Of a DNA stretch of 27,033 bases, positions 1 through 7,134 are shown one piece after another. The notes below the pieces were generated by a model. It was not told where the DNA came from. It searched no databases and saw only the letters and a program-made list of their open reading frames with translations. Source of the stretch: Flavobacteriaceae bacterium (lineage in GTDB: Bacteria > Bacteroidota > Bacteroidia > Flavobacteriales > Flavobacteriaceae); the NCBI GenBank assembly GCA_018608735.1, contig JABAYZ010000023.1, positions 1-27,033 of the forward strand. The letters are read 5' to 3'. Numbering within the stretch: position 1 is the first letter of the stretch; each line of letters opens with the position of its first letter. The position numbers were made by a program, and so were the translations under genes.

Positions 1-491
1 ATGATTTAACAGATCCTGCACCAGCAACAACCTTTGCTCACTTAGATGCAACAACGGTATTGTCTCGTAAAATTGCTGAACTTGGTATTTACCCAGCGGT
101 AGATCCATTAGATTCTACATCAAGAATTTTGACAGCCGATATTTTAGGAGATGAGCATTATGACTGTGCACAACGTGTTAAAGAACTTTTACAACGCTAT
201 AAAGAACTACAAGATATCATCGCGATTCTTGGAATGGAAGAACTTTCTGAAGAAGATAAATTAGCGGTTGGACGCGCACGCCGTGTACAACGTTTCTTAT
301 CACAACCGTTTCATGTCGCTGAGCAATTTACTGGCCTTAAAGGAGTGTTAGTTGATATTAAAGAAACGATCAAAGGCTTTAATATGATTATGGATGGTGA
401 ATTAGATCGCCTTCCAGAAGCAGCTTTTAACCTTAAAGGAACGATCGAAGAAGCCATTGAAGCAGGTGACAAAATGTTAGCTGAAGCCTAA
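1..491 (+). CDS. atpD: F1 ATP synthase subunit beta, 3' end only
   Basis: This is the C-terminal part of the catalytic beta subunit of F1Fo ATP synthase, which makes ATP from ADP and phosphate in the cytoplasmic F1 head. The frame is open from base 3; the start lies outside the window. Near the beginning it reads TTFAHLDATTVLSRKIAELG, followed by IYPAVDPLDSTSRIL, both highly characteristic of AtpD. The region ILGMEELSEEDK near the C-terminus is the DELSEED-type segment that contacts subunits gamma and epsilon. The gene stops with TAA at 489-491 and is followed 11 bp later by atpC, the usual end of the atp operon or of a separate atpDC pair. The identification is very secure; only the length is unknown. 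Confidence 0.97.
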   Translation, partial: DLTDPAPATTFAHLDATTVLSRKIAELGIYPAVDPLDSTSRILTADILGDEHYDCAQRVKELLQRYKELQDIIAILGMEELSEEDKLAVGRARRVQRFLSQPFHVAEQFTGLKGVLVDIKETIKGFNMIMDGELDRLPEAAFNLKGTIEEAIEAGDKMLAEA

Positions 492-502
492 AACGACAAC
501 CT

Positions 503-778
503 ATGTATTTAGAAATTGTAACTCCAGAAGCAACCATATTCAAAGGCGATGTAGCCAGTGTCTCTGTCCCTGGTGTAAATGGTGATTTTGAAATGCTAAA
601 TAATCACGCTGCTATAGTGTCCATCCTTAAAGAAGGGCATGTAAAAATCACAGGGAATATTACTCTCGATGATTCTAACAAAACACAATTTGAACAAAAA
701 GGAAAAGCCTTTTGGTTTGCCATTGATTCAGGCGCTATTGAAATGAACGCTAATACAATCATTATACTAGCTGACTAA
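503..778 (+). CDS. atpC: F1 ATP synthase subunit epsilon, short form
   Basis: Subunit epsilon sits on the central stalk of F1 and couples rotation to catalysis. The 91-residue product opens with MYLEIVTPEATIFKGDVASV and continues with VPGVNGDFEMLNNHAAIVSIL, matching the N-terminal beta-sandwich domain of AtpC. Family members in many bacteria are about 130-140 residues, with a C-terminal helical hairpin that can inhibit ATP hydrolysis. Here the protein stops at the end of the beta-sandwich, so that hairpin is absent; short forms are known in Bacteroidota, so this need not be a defect. It lies 11 bp after atpD and before a strong hairpin terminator, so it is the last gene of its transcript. Confidence 0.95.
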   Translation: MYLEIVTPEATIFKGDVASVSVPGVNGDFEMLNNHAAIVSILKEGHVKITGNITLDDSNKTQFEQKGKAFWFAIDSGAIEMNANTIIILAD

Positions 779-800
779 TACGCTTAAGCCTATAAAACTT

Positions 801-830
801 AAAAGCTCAAACATTTTGTTTGGGCTTTTT
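801..830. terminator. Bidirectional rho-independent terminator
   Basis: A 13-bp stem (801-813 with 817-829) closes a TTT loop. The arm AAAAGCTCAAACA pairs with TGTTTGGGCTTTT with one G-T wobble. A T run follows on the plus strand and A residues precede it, so the hairpin can end atpC transcription and also the convergent leftward gene, whose stop codon (829-831) overlaps the stem's end. Confidence 0.85.
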
Positions 831-1611
831 ATTTCCCCGTAAACTTAGATTTACGTTTTTCTAAAAAAGCGGTAGTACCCTCTTCAAAATCCTCGGTTTC
901 AAAACATTTTCCAAATTCAGAAATTTCAACGGCATAACCGTTTATGCCATCCGTATAATTTGCATTAATCGCTTTGATGGCGGCACGAATAGCTGAGGAA
1001 GAATTTGATTTTATTTGTTCTGCTAAAGCATAACAGCGAGGTAACAATTCCTCTAGTGAAACCACATGATTCACAAGGCCGTAATCGAGGGCTTTTTCCG
1101 CATCAATCATACTCGCCGTCATAATCAATTCCATAGCGCGCCCCTTGCCTATAAGTTGCGCCAAGCGTTGCGTGCCACCATAACCAGGAATCAAGCCTAG
1201 AGAGACTTCTGGCAAGCCCATACGCGCATTGGTACTAGCAAGTCTAAAATGAGCAGACATGGCTAATTCCAAACCACCACCAAGTGCAAAACCATTAATG
1301 GCTGCAATGACTGGCGTGGATAAATTTTCAACCACATCAAATAATAAATCTTGACCTTCTTTGGATAAGGCACGACCCTCGTGTTCTTCAAAATGGGCAA
1401 ACTCACTAATATCAGCACCTGCTACAAAGGCTTTCTCACCACTACCCGTCAAGACAATGACTTGGGTTTCAAAATCGGCTTCTGCTGCTTTGAAAGCCGT
1501 ATGGAGCTCAAGGATAGTCGCGGTGTTTAACGCATTTAACTTTGTCGGTCTGTTTATCGTGATGGTGGTAATACCGTTACTGAAATCAGTTAGAATAGTG
1601 TTATAATTCAT
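829..1611 (-). CDS. Enoyl-CoA hydratase/isomerase family protein
   Basis: A 260-residue crotonase-fold enzyme, most likely hydrating trans-2-enoyl-CoA to 3-hydroxyacyl-CoA in fatty-acid or amino-acid breakdown. AFVAGADISEF (residues 61-71) and NGFALGGGLELAM (106-118) form the CoA pocket and oxyanion hole. Glu115 and Glu135, in GGGLELA and LPEVSLGLIPGYGGTQRL, match the two catalytic glutamates of true enoyl-CoA hydratases. An in-frame extension upstream exists, but it runs back through the histidine kinase gene and does not resemble the family, so the start MNYNTIL at 1611 is chosen. That start overlaps the kinase's last codons by 11 bp, suggesting coupled translation. Exact substrate (short-chain, or FadB/PaaF-like) cannot be set from sequence. 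Confidence 0.9.
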   Translation of the reverse strand: MNYNTILTDFSNGITTITINRPTKLNALNTATILELHTAFKAAEADFETQVIVLTGSGEKAFVAGADISEFAHFEEHEGRALSKEGQDLLFDVVENLSTPVIAAINGFALGGGLELAMSAHFRLASTNARMGLPEVSLGLIPGYGGTQRLAQLIGKGRAMELIMTASMIDAEKALDYGLVNHVVSLEELLPRCYALAEQIKSNSSSAIRAAIKAINANYTDGINGYAVEISEFGKCFETEDFEEGTTAFLEKRKSKFTGK

Positions 1612-3067
1612 CTGGATTATGTTTTGGAAAACGGACTGTAAATTGACTTCCCTCATTAATTTTAGAATAAAAATCAATACTACCGTTATAGGTTTGAATA
1701 ATGTTTTTGACCATAGGTAAACCAAGTCCCATTCCGCTAGTTTTGGTGGTGAACTTCGGCTCAAAAATTTTATCTTCTATGGCTTTTGTAATGCCGCTAC
1801 CATTGTCCTTAACTGCCACCACAACCTCATCGGCATCTAAAAAAAGTTGAATACTAATTTGAGGTACTCGATCATTCGGAATGGATTGGATCGCATTTTT
1901 AACTAAATTGGTAATAATTCTAATCAACTGTGAACGGTCAAAATTGGCCATAATCTTGGCGTTTTTTGAAATAAATTGGATATTGTTTTCTGGGAAAATT
2001 TCTAAAGCTAGCTCCACAACTTCAACAACATTTAAAAACTCTAGCTTTTGAGCGGGCATTTTAGCAAAATCAGAAAAGGCCGATGCTATAGAACTCATGG
2101 TATCGATTTGCTGGATTAGGGTTTTTGTATACTCGTCCAGTTTTTTATGAATATCCGGATCTTGTGGGTCAAATTTACGTTGAAAGTTTTGCACACTTAA
2201 GCGCATTGGCGTCAATGGATTTTTAATTTCATGAGCCACCTGTTTTGCCATTTCTCTCCAGGCTTGCTCACGCTCGCTAGTGGCTAGTTTTATGGCGCTA
2301 TCCTCCAACTCGTCAATCATACTGTTATAGGATTCTACCAGAGCAGAAACTTCTAAACTCGCCCCAGCAAGTTCAATTTTTTGGTTGCGTTTTTCCAAAC
2401 GAGTAGCCTTCATTTTATCGCGAATAGTTTGAAGTGACTTCGTAATGTATTTAGACACAAAGTAGGCGAACGCTATGGCTACTAGAATCATAATTAAATA
2501 GGCGTAACTCAATCGAATTAGAAACGCTTTAAGCTCCCCATAATTTAAAGAATCATCATCAAAATAAGGGACATTCAATACGCCCAAAGGTTTGGCGCTA
2601 TTGTCGGTAAATATAATATAGGAGGACCGATAATCGCCTCCAAGACGTTTAATTTTTTCTACAAAACGCTTTGGCACACTTTGGTTGAGTTTGTTTAAAA
2701 TTTCATTCGAAAGTGGTGGTTCAATTGCTGTATTATCGAAATTAGGTTTGGACATTTTAATCAAGTTTCCTTCTAAATCATAGAGGTTAAAACTTACATT
2801 ATGAATATTCGCTATCTCGTATATTTTATCTTTAAAAATGAGTGGTAAATTCTCAGTTGTAACTTCCCAAGTTGTTTCTTTTAAAACATAGTTTATACTT
2901 GAAATAAGTTGAGATTCCTTTCGCTCCAATCGCAAACGGTGGTAATCTTGAGACTGCTCACTATATTGATAAATAGTCACTCCAGCAATGAGTATAGAGG
3001 CCAATACGACCAACATGATCATATAAATAAAAATACGCGTGCTTAAAGACAACTTACGCTTTGACAT
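1601..3067 (-). CDS. NtrY-like membrane sensor histidine kinase
   Basis: A 488-residue two-component sensor kinase. A membrane segment at about residues 12-33 and another at about 186-206 enclose a roughly 150-residue extracytoplasmic sensor domain of unrecognised fold. A HAMP linker follows (about 207-260), then the HisKA helix with phospho-acceptor His279 in QVAHEIKNPLTPMRLSV, a version typical of NtrY-like kinases. The ATPase domain shows the N box with Asn391 (NLVKNAIQSIP), G1 box DNGSGI (421-426) and G2 box GMGLGLPM (445-452). No response regulator is encoded in the window, so the partner is unknown. It lies 53 bp downstream of hemJ and overlaps the enoyl-CoA hydratase start by 11 bp. 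Signal sensed is unknown. Confidence 0.92.
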   Translation of the reverse strand: MSKRKLSLSTRIFIYMIMLVVLASILIAGVTIYQYSEQSQDYHRLRLERKESQLISSINYVLKETTWEVTTENLPLIFKDKIYEIANIHNVSFNLYDLEGNLIKMSKPNFDNTAIEPPLSNEILNKLNQSVPKRFVEKIKRLGGDYRSSYIIFTDNSAKPLGVLNVPYFDDDSLNYGELKAFLIRLSYAYLIMILVAIAFAYFVSKYITKSLQTIRDKMKATRLEKRNQKIELAGASLEVSALVESYNSMIDELEDSAIKLATSEREQAWREMAKQVAHEIKNPLTPMRLSVQNFQRKFDPQDPDIHKKLDEYTKTLIQQIDTMSSIASAFSDFAKMPAQKLEFLNVVEVVELALEIFPENNIQFISKNAKIMANFDRSQLIRIITNLVKNAIQSIPNDRVPQISIQLFLDADEVVVAVKDNGSGITKAIEDKIFEPKFTTKTSGMGLGLPMVKNIIQTYNGSIDFYSKINEGSQFTVRFPKHNPDEL

Positions 3068-3120
3068 AAAAAAAGACTTTTGTTAAATATAGAAAAAAAA
3101 ATGAGGACAGCACTTATTGA

Positions 3121-3657
3121 TTACTCAGAACGTGTGCGTTTGTATAACTTAATTCCCAACATCAAAAGAATTGCTAATCCAATTAGCCCCAGCATCCCAT
3201 AAGCCATATTAAGTGTGCTTTTGAGTAACACTAAAAACACAACAGCGAAAAGAATTAAAGTCGCACCTTCATTCCAGAGGCGCATAAAACTGGAGGTATA
3301 GTTGATGTGATCGTTTTGAAGCTCCCTAAAAATAAGGTGCGTTTTGATATGGTAGGCGATTAAAAGCACTACAAACGCTAATTTTGCATGCATCCAAGAT
3401 TGTTCAAACCAGTAGGGGGCTAAAGCTAAAAGCCAGATTCCAAATAATATCGCAAGAATCGCCGACGGCCACGTGATGATATACCATAAGCGTTTGGCCA
3501 TCAATTTTAATTGCGCCCCTAAAATTTCTCTGTCTGGAGAGGATTTTTGAGAGGCTTCAATATGATATATAAAAATGCGTGGGATATAAAACAATCCTGC
3601 AAACCATGTAATTACAAAAATCAAGTGAAGTGATTTGATATAGTTATAATACTCCAT
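3121..3657 (-). CDS. hemJ: Protoporphyrinogen IX oxidase, HemJ type
   Basis: HemJ is a membrane heme protein that oxidises protoporphyrinogen IX to protoporphyrin IX, the penultimate step to protoheme. The 178-residue product has about five membrane segments. It begins MEYYNYIKSLHLIFVITWFA with the conserved His11, and carries WMHAKLAF (89-96, with His90 and Lys92) and RLWNEGATLILF (126-137, with Arg126, Asn129 and Glu130), all HemJ landmarks. Such proteins are often labelled CopD-family or UPF0093. It is the only protoporphyrinogen oxidase visible here, and lies 2 bp after the MATE gene in the same train as hemH, which supports the heme role. The last hydrophobic segment (about 150-170) lies beyond the core family domain. 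Confidence 0.87.
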   Translation of the reverse strand: MEYYNYIKSLHLIFVITWFAGLFYIPRIFIYHIEASQKSSPDREILGAQLKLMAKRLWYIITWPSAILAILFGIWLLALAPYWFEQSWMHAKLAFVVLLIAYHIKTHLIFRELQNDHINYTSSFMRLWNEGATLILFAVVFLVLLKSTLNMAYGMLGLIGLAILLMLGIKLYKRTRSE

Positions 3658-3659
3658 AA

Positions 3660-5009
3660 TTATGGTTTTGAAATTAATTTTGTTGAAACTTCTCTATATA
3701 ATATAAATGCCGTGACTAAGGTAGATAGTACATCTGATACAGGAAACGCCATCCATACGCCGAGTTCGCCATACCATAAAGGTAATATAAAAATAAGAGG
3801 AATAAAGAAAAATCCTTGTCGAGATAACGTTAGCAACAATGCCGGTACTGCTTTGCCTACAGCCTGAAAATAGGCCGACCCAATCAATTGAATCGCGATA
3901 ATGGGGGTTGCTGCAAACACCCAACGCATCGCAGTAGGTGTTTTTTCGATCACCAAAGGATCTGTCGTAAACATGCGTGTGATCAGTTCTGGGAAGCCTA
4001 TCAACATGACAAAAACAATAGAAGCCATCGCCATCGAATATATAATTGCAATTCGAATCGTATGTTTGACACGGTCATAATTTTGTGCGCCATAATTATA
4101 CCCCGCAATGGGCACAAAGCCTTGGGTAATTCCAAAAATTGGAAATAGTGCAAACATTAGCATTCGAGATACAATGGCATAAGATGTCACCGAGGTTTCT
4201 CCTCCAAAATCAAATAAAATATTGTTCATTAACAGATAGGTAACACTTACAATAGCTTGGCGTGAAAGTGTCACTAATCCTAAATTACTAATTTCTGAAA
4301 CAATCGATTTTTGTAATTTAAAATGTGGCCATGAAATTTTCATTTCAGAATTCTTAGAGCAAAAAAACCAAAAAATAAACGCAAAACAAAGGACATAAGA
4401 TCCTGTAGTCGCCCAAGCAGCCCCCATCATACCCAAATCCAAAATGTTTATAAAAACAACATCCAAAAGTAAATTTGATACCGAGGGAATCATCAAGGCA
4501 TACATTGCAAACTTGGGTTTACCCTCTGCACGAATTACCGTATTACCCATCATTGAGAGTGCCAGAAAAGGCACGCCATATAGCACAATCCTATAGTATG
4601 TTTTTGCAGGTTCAAAAATGGTCCCCTTACCGCCAAAAGTAGGGATAATTCCATCGATATAGTACAACCCAAAAAAGACAAGAATAACCGTTAATAAAAT
4701 GGTCATTGTGATTTGATTTCCAAACGTTTTTAGAGCTTTTGGAGTTTCTTTAGCACCCAATGCTCTCGATATAATCGAAGACCCTCCTATTCCGATAGAC
4801 ATCCCTAGCGCAGCTATAAAAAATGAGACGGGTAGCACTACATTTATGGCCGCTATAGCCTGTGATCCAATCCAATGGCCCACAAAAATAGTGTCCACTA
4901 AAATATTAAGTGACATGACTAAAATCCCAATAGATGCAGGAACCGCCTGCCTGATTAATAGTTTCCCAATGGTTTCAGTGCCAAAATCTTGTGGTGTAGA
5001 TGCAATCAT
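3660..5009 (-). CDS. MATE family efflux transporter
   Basis: A 449-residue multidrug and toxin extrusion (MATE) transporter of the MepA-like group, expected to export organic compounds using a sodium or proton gradient. The N-terminal stretch KLLIRQAVPASIGILVMSLN, then LVDTIFVGHWIGSQAIAAIN and GMSIGIGGSSIISRALG, are typical of the first MATE bundle; SRMLMFALFPIFGITQGFVP and YNYGAQNYDRVKHTI mark the second. Around twelve hydrophobic segments are visible. It sits between hemH (11 bp upstream) and hemJ (2 bp downstream), so it is almost certainly co-transcribed with heme synthesis genes. Export of porphyrin intermediates or heme would fit this setting, but that is inference from position; the sequence itself does not reveal the substrate. 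Confidence 0.93.
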   Translation of the reverse strand: MIASTPQDFGTETIGKLLIRQAVPASIGILVMSLNILVDTIFVGHWIGSQAIAAINVVLPVSFFIAALGMSIGIGGSSIISRALGAKETPKALKTFGNQITMTILLTVILVFFGLYYIDGIIPTFGGKGTIFEPAKTYYRIVLYGVPFLALSMMGNTVIRAEGKPKFAMYALMIPSVSNLLLDVVFINILDLGMMGAAWATTGSYVLCFAFIFWFFCSKNSEMKISWPHFKLQKSIVSEISNLGLVTLSRQAIVSVTYLLMNNILFDFGGETSVTSYAIVSRMLMFALFPIFGITQGFVPIAGYNYGAQNYDRVKHTIRIAIIYSMAMASIVFVMLIGFPELITRMFTTDPLVIEKTPTAMRWVFAATPIIAIQLIGSAYFQAVGKAVPALLLTLSRQGFFFIPLIFILPLWYGELGVWMAFPVSDVLSTLVTAFILYREVSTKLISKP

Positions 5010-5020
5010 TCAGTCGGGCG

Positions 5021-6037
5021 TTATTTCGAAGTCCATGCGGTTACCCATTTTGCAAGAAGCGATACCCAAGCCGGATCGTCGTTCAAACAGGGGATGGTTG
5101 TAAAGTCTTTTCCGCCAACTTCATGAAAAATTTCTTCGCCTTCCATCGCAATTTCTTCAAGAGTTTCTAAACAATCACTGACAAAAGCTGGTGTTGCAAT
5201 GGCCATTGATTTTGTACCTTCTTTTCCTAAACGTTCAATCGTTCGATCGGTATACGGCTGTAACCAAGGATCAAATCCTAAACGGGATTGAAACGAGGTT
5301 GAGTACACGGCATCTTCAAGACCTAACTCTTCGCCAACCAAACGGGTGACTTCTAGACACTGGTGTTTGTAGCAATACGTATGGGCTTCGGACGGCGTAA
5401 CACAACATGATTTGTCTATTTTACAATGTGATTTAGTAATGTCGCTTTTTCGAATATGACGTTCTGGAATACCGTGATATGAAAATAATAAATGTTCGTA
5501 TGTTTTTCCTTTTAAAGATGCCTTTATCGTATTGGATAAAACTTTGATATACTCCGGATTATTGTAAAACGGAGGCAAGTCAGATAGGGTCAATTGTGGA
5601 AAATGTACATCTCTTAATTCCTTTGCAAGTACCAAGATTGTTTCGGTAGTAGCCATCGCATATTGGGGATATAAAGGTACAATTAATACCTCATCGACGC
5701 CTTGATCAACGAGCTTTTGAAGTCCATTTTTTATGGTCATACTGCCATAGCGCATGGCAAGAGCTGTGGGTATTTCAACCTCTTGTTTTAATTTATGCTC
5801 TAAGCGTTCTGACAAAACGATTAGAGGAGAGCCTTCTTCCCACCATATTTTTTTGTAGGCTTTAGCAGAAATTTTTGGTCGTGTATTTAGGATGATGCCT
5901 TTGACCAAAAGTGTTCGTGCCCATAAAGGTACATCGATCACGCGTTCGTCCATCAAAAATTCACCTAAATATTTTTTCACATCTTTGGGAGTAGGGCTAT
6001 CTGGAGACCCTAGGTTTACTAATAAAACACCTTTCAT
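5021..6037 (-). CDS. hemH: Ferrochelatase
   Basis: HemH inserts Fe2+ into protoporphyrin IX to give protoheme. The 338-residue protein begins MKGVLLVNLGSPDSPTPKDV, a standard ferrochelatase opening. Catalytic His188 lies in FSYHGIPERHI and the metal-side acidic helix is SDCLETLEEI with Glu291; TSFQSRLGFDPWLQP (248-262) is another family signature. Between these is a cysteine-rich stretch (Cys205, 211, 212, 222, 227) where many bacterial enzymes have fewer cysteines; it resembles the internal segment used to hold a [2Fe-2S] cluster in one class of ferrochelatases. The gene follows the AraC regulator by 5 bp and precedes the MATE gene by 11 bp. Identity is secure; the cluster is inference. Confidence 0.97.
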   Translation of the reverse strand: MKGVLLVNLGSPDSPTPKDVKKYLGEFLMDERVIDVPLWARTLLVKGIILNTRPKISAKAYKKIWWEEGSPLIVLSERLEHKLKQEVEIPTALAMRYGSMTIKNGLQKLVDQGVDEVLIVPLYPQYAMATTETILVLAKELRDVHFPQLTLSDLPPFYNNPEYIKVLSNTIKASLKGKTYEHLLFSYHGIPERHIRKSDITKSHCKIDKSCCVTPSEAHTYCYKHQCLEVTRLVGEELGLEDAVYSTSFQSRLGFDPWLQPYTDRTIERLGKEGTKSMAIATPAFVSDCLETLEEIAMEGEEIFHEVGGKDFTTIPCLNDDPAWVSLLAKWVTAWTSK

Positions 6038-6042
6038 ATTGG

Positions 6043-6963
6043 TTAATTAAGAGATTGAATATATTTTTTGGGAGTGGTCCCGTATTGTTTTTTAAATGCT
6101 GAAATAAAATGACTGGCTGTACTATAGCCAACTTTTAGTCCAACTTCATTAACGTTATGTGCGCCTGATTCTAATAGTTTTCGAGCAACTTCCATTTTGT
6201 AATCAAATAAAAAGCCATAGACCGTGGTGCCATAAATTTGCTTAAACCCTTCTTTTAGTTTCTTTAAACTTAAATCAATTTCAACGGCTAAAGCCGTTAA
6301 GGTTGGCGGTTCGGATAAGCGGTTGATAATAATATCTTTGGCTTGTCTGATTTTTACCACATTGGAATCATCTACCAGAAAAGGGCATTGTTCTATGTTG
6401 GCTTCTTCGCCCCTATTAAAATATAAGCTTAGTAACTCATACGCTTTACCTTTAAAATATAAAGACTTGATCGTTGTGTTTAAATTGTAATTAATAAGTT
6501 GATTTAACACGATGGCCATTGAGGGCGTAATGTGACCATCTTTATAGTATTTTTTGTCTTGATTATCTTCACTCAAAAACGTGATATAGTCCGCTTCATG
6601 AGAAAATAATCCGTGAAATTTTTTAATGGAAATTAATAATGAGACCACCCAAGACGTAGGATCGACTTCCAAATAAATAGGTAAATCTCTTTGGGGGTTA
6701 TAGAGCAATAACGAGTTTTCATCAGAAATATTAAGACTATAAGTACCGTTGTTAAACACAAACTTACATTGACCTTTCAAACAAAAATGAAATTGAATAA
6801 ATGAGCTATCTATTTCCTTTTCAAGGAGTTGGACTTCTGAGGTTTCATTTTGATAGGTCATCACAATAAACCCTGGTTCAACTGCTGTTTCTAAAAAAGA
6901 TCCTTGAGCGATATTTTTTGGACGGGGTCCTGCACTTTCTATATGGTCTTTATTTAGATTCAT
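6043..6963 (-). CDS. AraC-family transcriptional regulator (PchR-like)
   Basis: A 306-residue regulator with a C-terminal AraC-type pair of helix-turn-helix motifs (about residues 205-306). It ends with VNEVGLKVGYSTASHFISAF and KKQYGTTPKKYI, the classic second HTH. The N-terminal part (about 20-180) looks like a cupin-like ligand-binding domain. The overall pattern, including LKKLKEGFKQIYGTTVYGFL, resembles PchR-type regulators, whose founding member answers to an iron-siderophore complex. A Cys-Pro pair at 193-194 (EQCPFLVDD) lies in the linker just before the DNA-binding domain. The gene heads the leftward hemH train and is divergent from hemA, so it is the obvious candidate regulator of both heme arms. 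The ligand (heme, porphyrin, iron chelate or other) is unknown. Confidence 0.88.
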   Translation of the reverse strand: MNLNKDHIESAGPRPKNIAQGSFLETAVEPGFIVMTYQNETSEVQLLEKEIDSSFIQFHFCLKGQCKFVFNNGTYSLNISDENSLLLYNPQRDLPIYLEVDPTSWVVSLLISIKKFHGLFSHEADYITFLSEDNQDKKYYKDGHITPSMAIVLNQLINYNLNTTIKSLYFKGKAYELLSLYFNRGEEANIEQCPFLVDDSNVVKIRQAKDIIINRLSEPPTLTALAVEIDLSLKKLKEGFKQIYGTTVYGFLFDYKMEVARKLLESGAHNVNEVGLKVGYSTASHFISAFKKQYGTTPKKYIQSLN

Positions 6964-7001
6964 TATAAATAAAAATTTAGGTTTCTAATGTTTCGTATCT
7001 G

Positions 7002-7009
7002 CAAAAATA
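7002..7009 (-). promoter_or_regulatory. Candidate -7 box for the AraC-hemH operon
   Basis: Read on the minus strand this is TATTTTTG, an exact match to the Bacteroidota -7 consensus TAnnTTTG, 38 bp ahead of the AraC start. No good TTG -33 box lies 17-23 bp upstream, which would fit a promoter that needs an activator. Confidence 0.5.
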
Positions 7010-7101
7010 CTAATTTTAACAAAAATAACTAAATAATACATGCAAACCTCTAAACGACATATAAAGTTCTTCTAGCGTTATTTTTTACAAATCAAAGCGG
7101 T

Positions 7102-7109
7102 TATTTTTG
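7102..7109 (+). promoter_or_regulatory. Candidate -7 box for the hemA operon
   Basis: TATTTTTG, an exact match to TAnnTTTG and the same octamer as the divergent box at 7002-7009, lies 25 bp ahead of hemA. The -33 position lacks a TTG, having only TTA at 7078-7080. The space between the two boxes (about 90 bp) is where a shared regulator would be expected to bind. Confidence 0.55.
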
Positions 7110-7134
7110 TCGTGAAATATTTCCAAATACCGTA

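Noticed and set aside
1612..1764. In-frame N-terminal extension of the enoyl-CoA hydratase to a start at 1764
   Set aside because: It lies wholly within the histidine kinase's ATPase-domain coding region and does not resemble the crotonase family; the start at 1611 fits the family length.
3084..3091. TATATTTA near-match to TAnnTTTG ahead of the histidine kinase, with similar octamers at 25000-25007 (ahead of ricT, minus) and 15459-15466 (ahead of the serine hydrolase, plus)
   Set aside because: The last G is missing and no TTG lies at the right distance; in A+T-rich intergenic DNA this match is expected by chance.
3888..4148. Open frame opposite the MATE gene
   Set aside because: Fully antisense to a clear transporter gene, with no recognisable motif.
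6979..7049. AGGTTT (6979-6984) and AAACCT (7044-7049) as an inverted pair in the AraC-hemA control region
   Set aside because: Six bases with a 59-bp gap are too short and distant to support an operator or hairpin.
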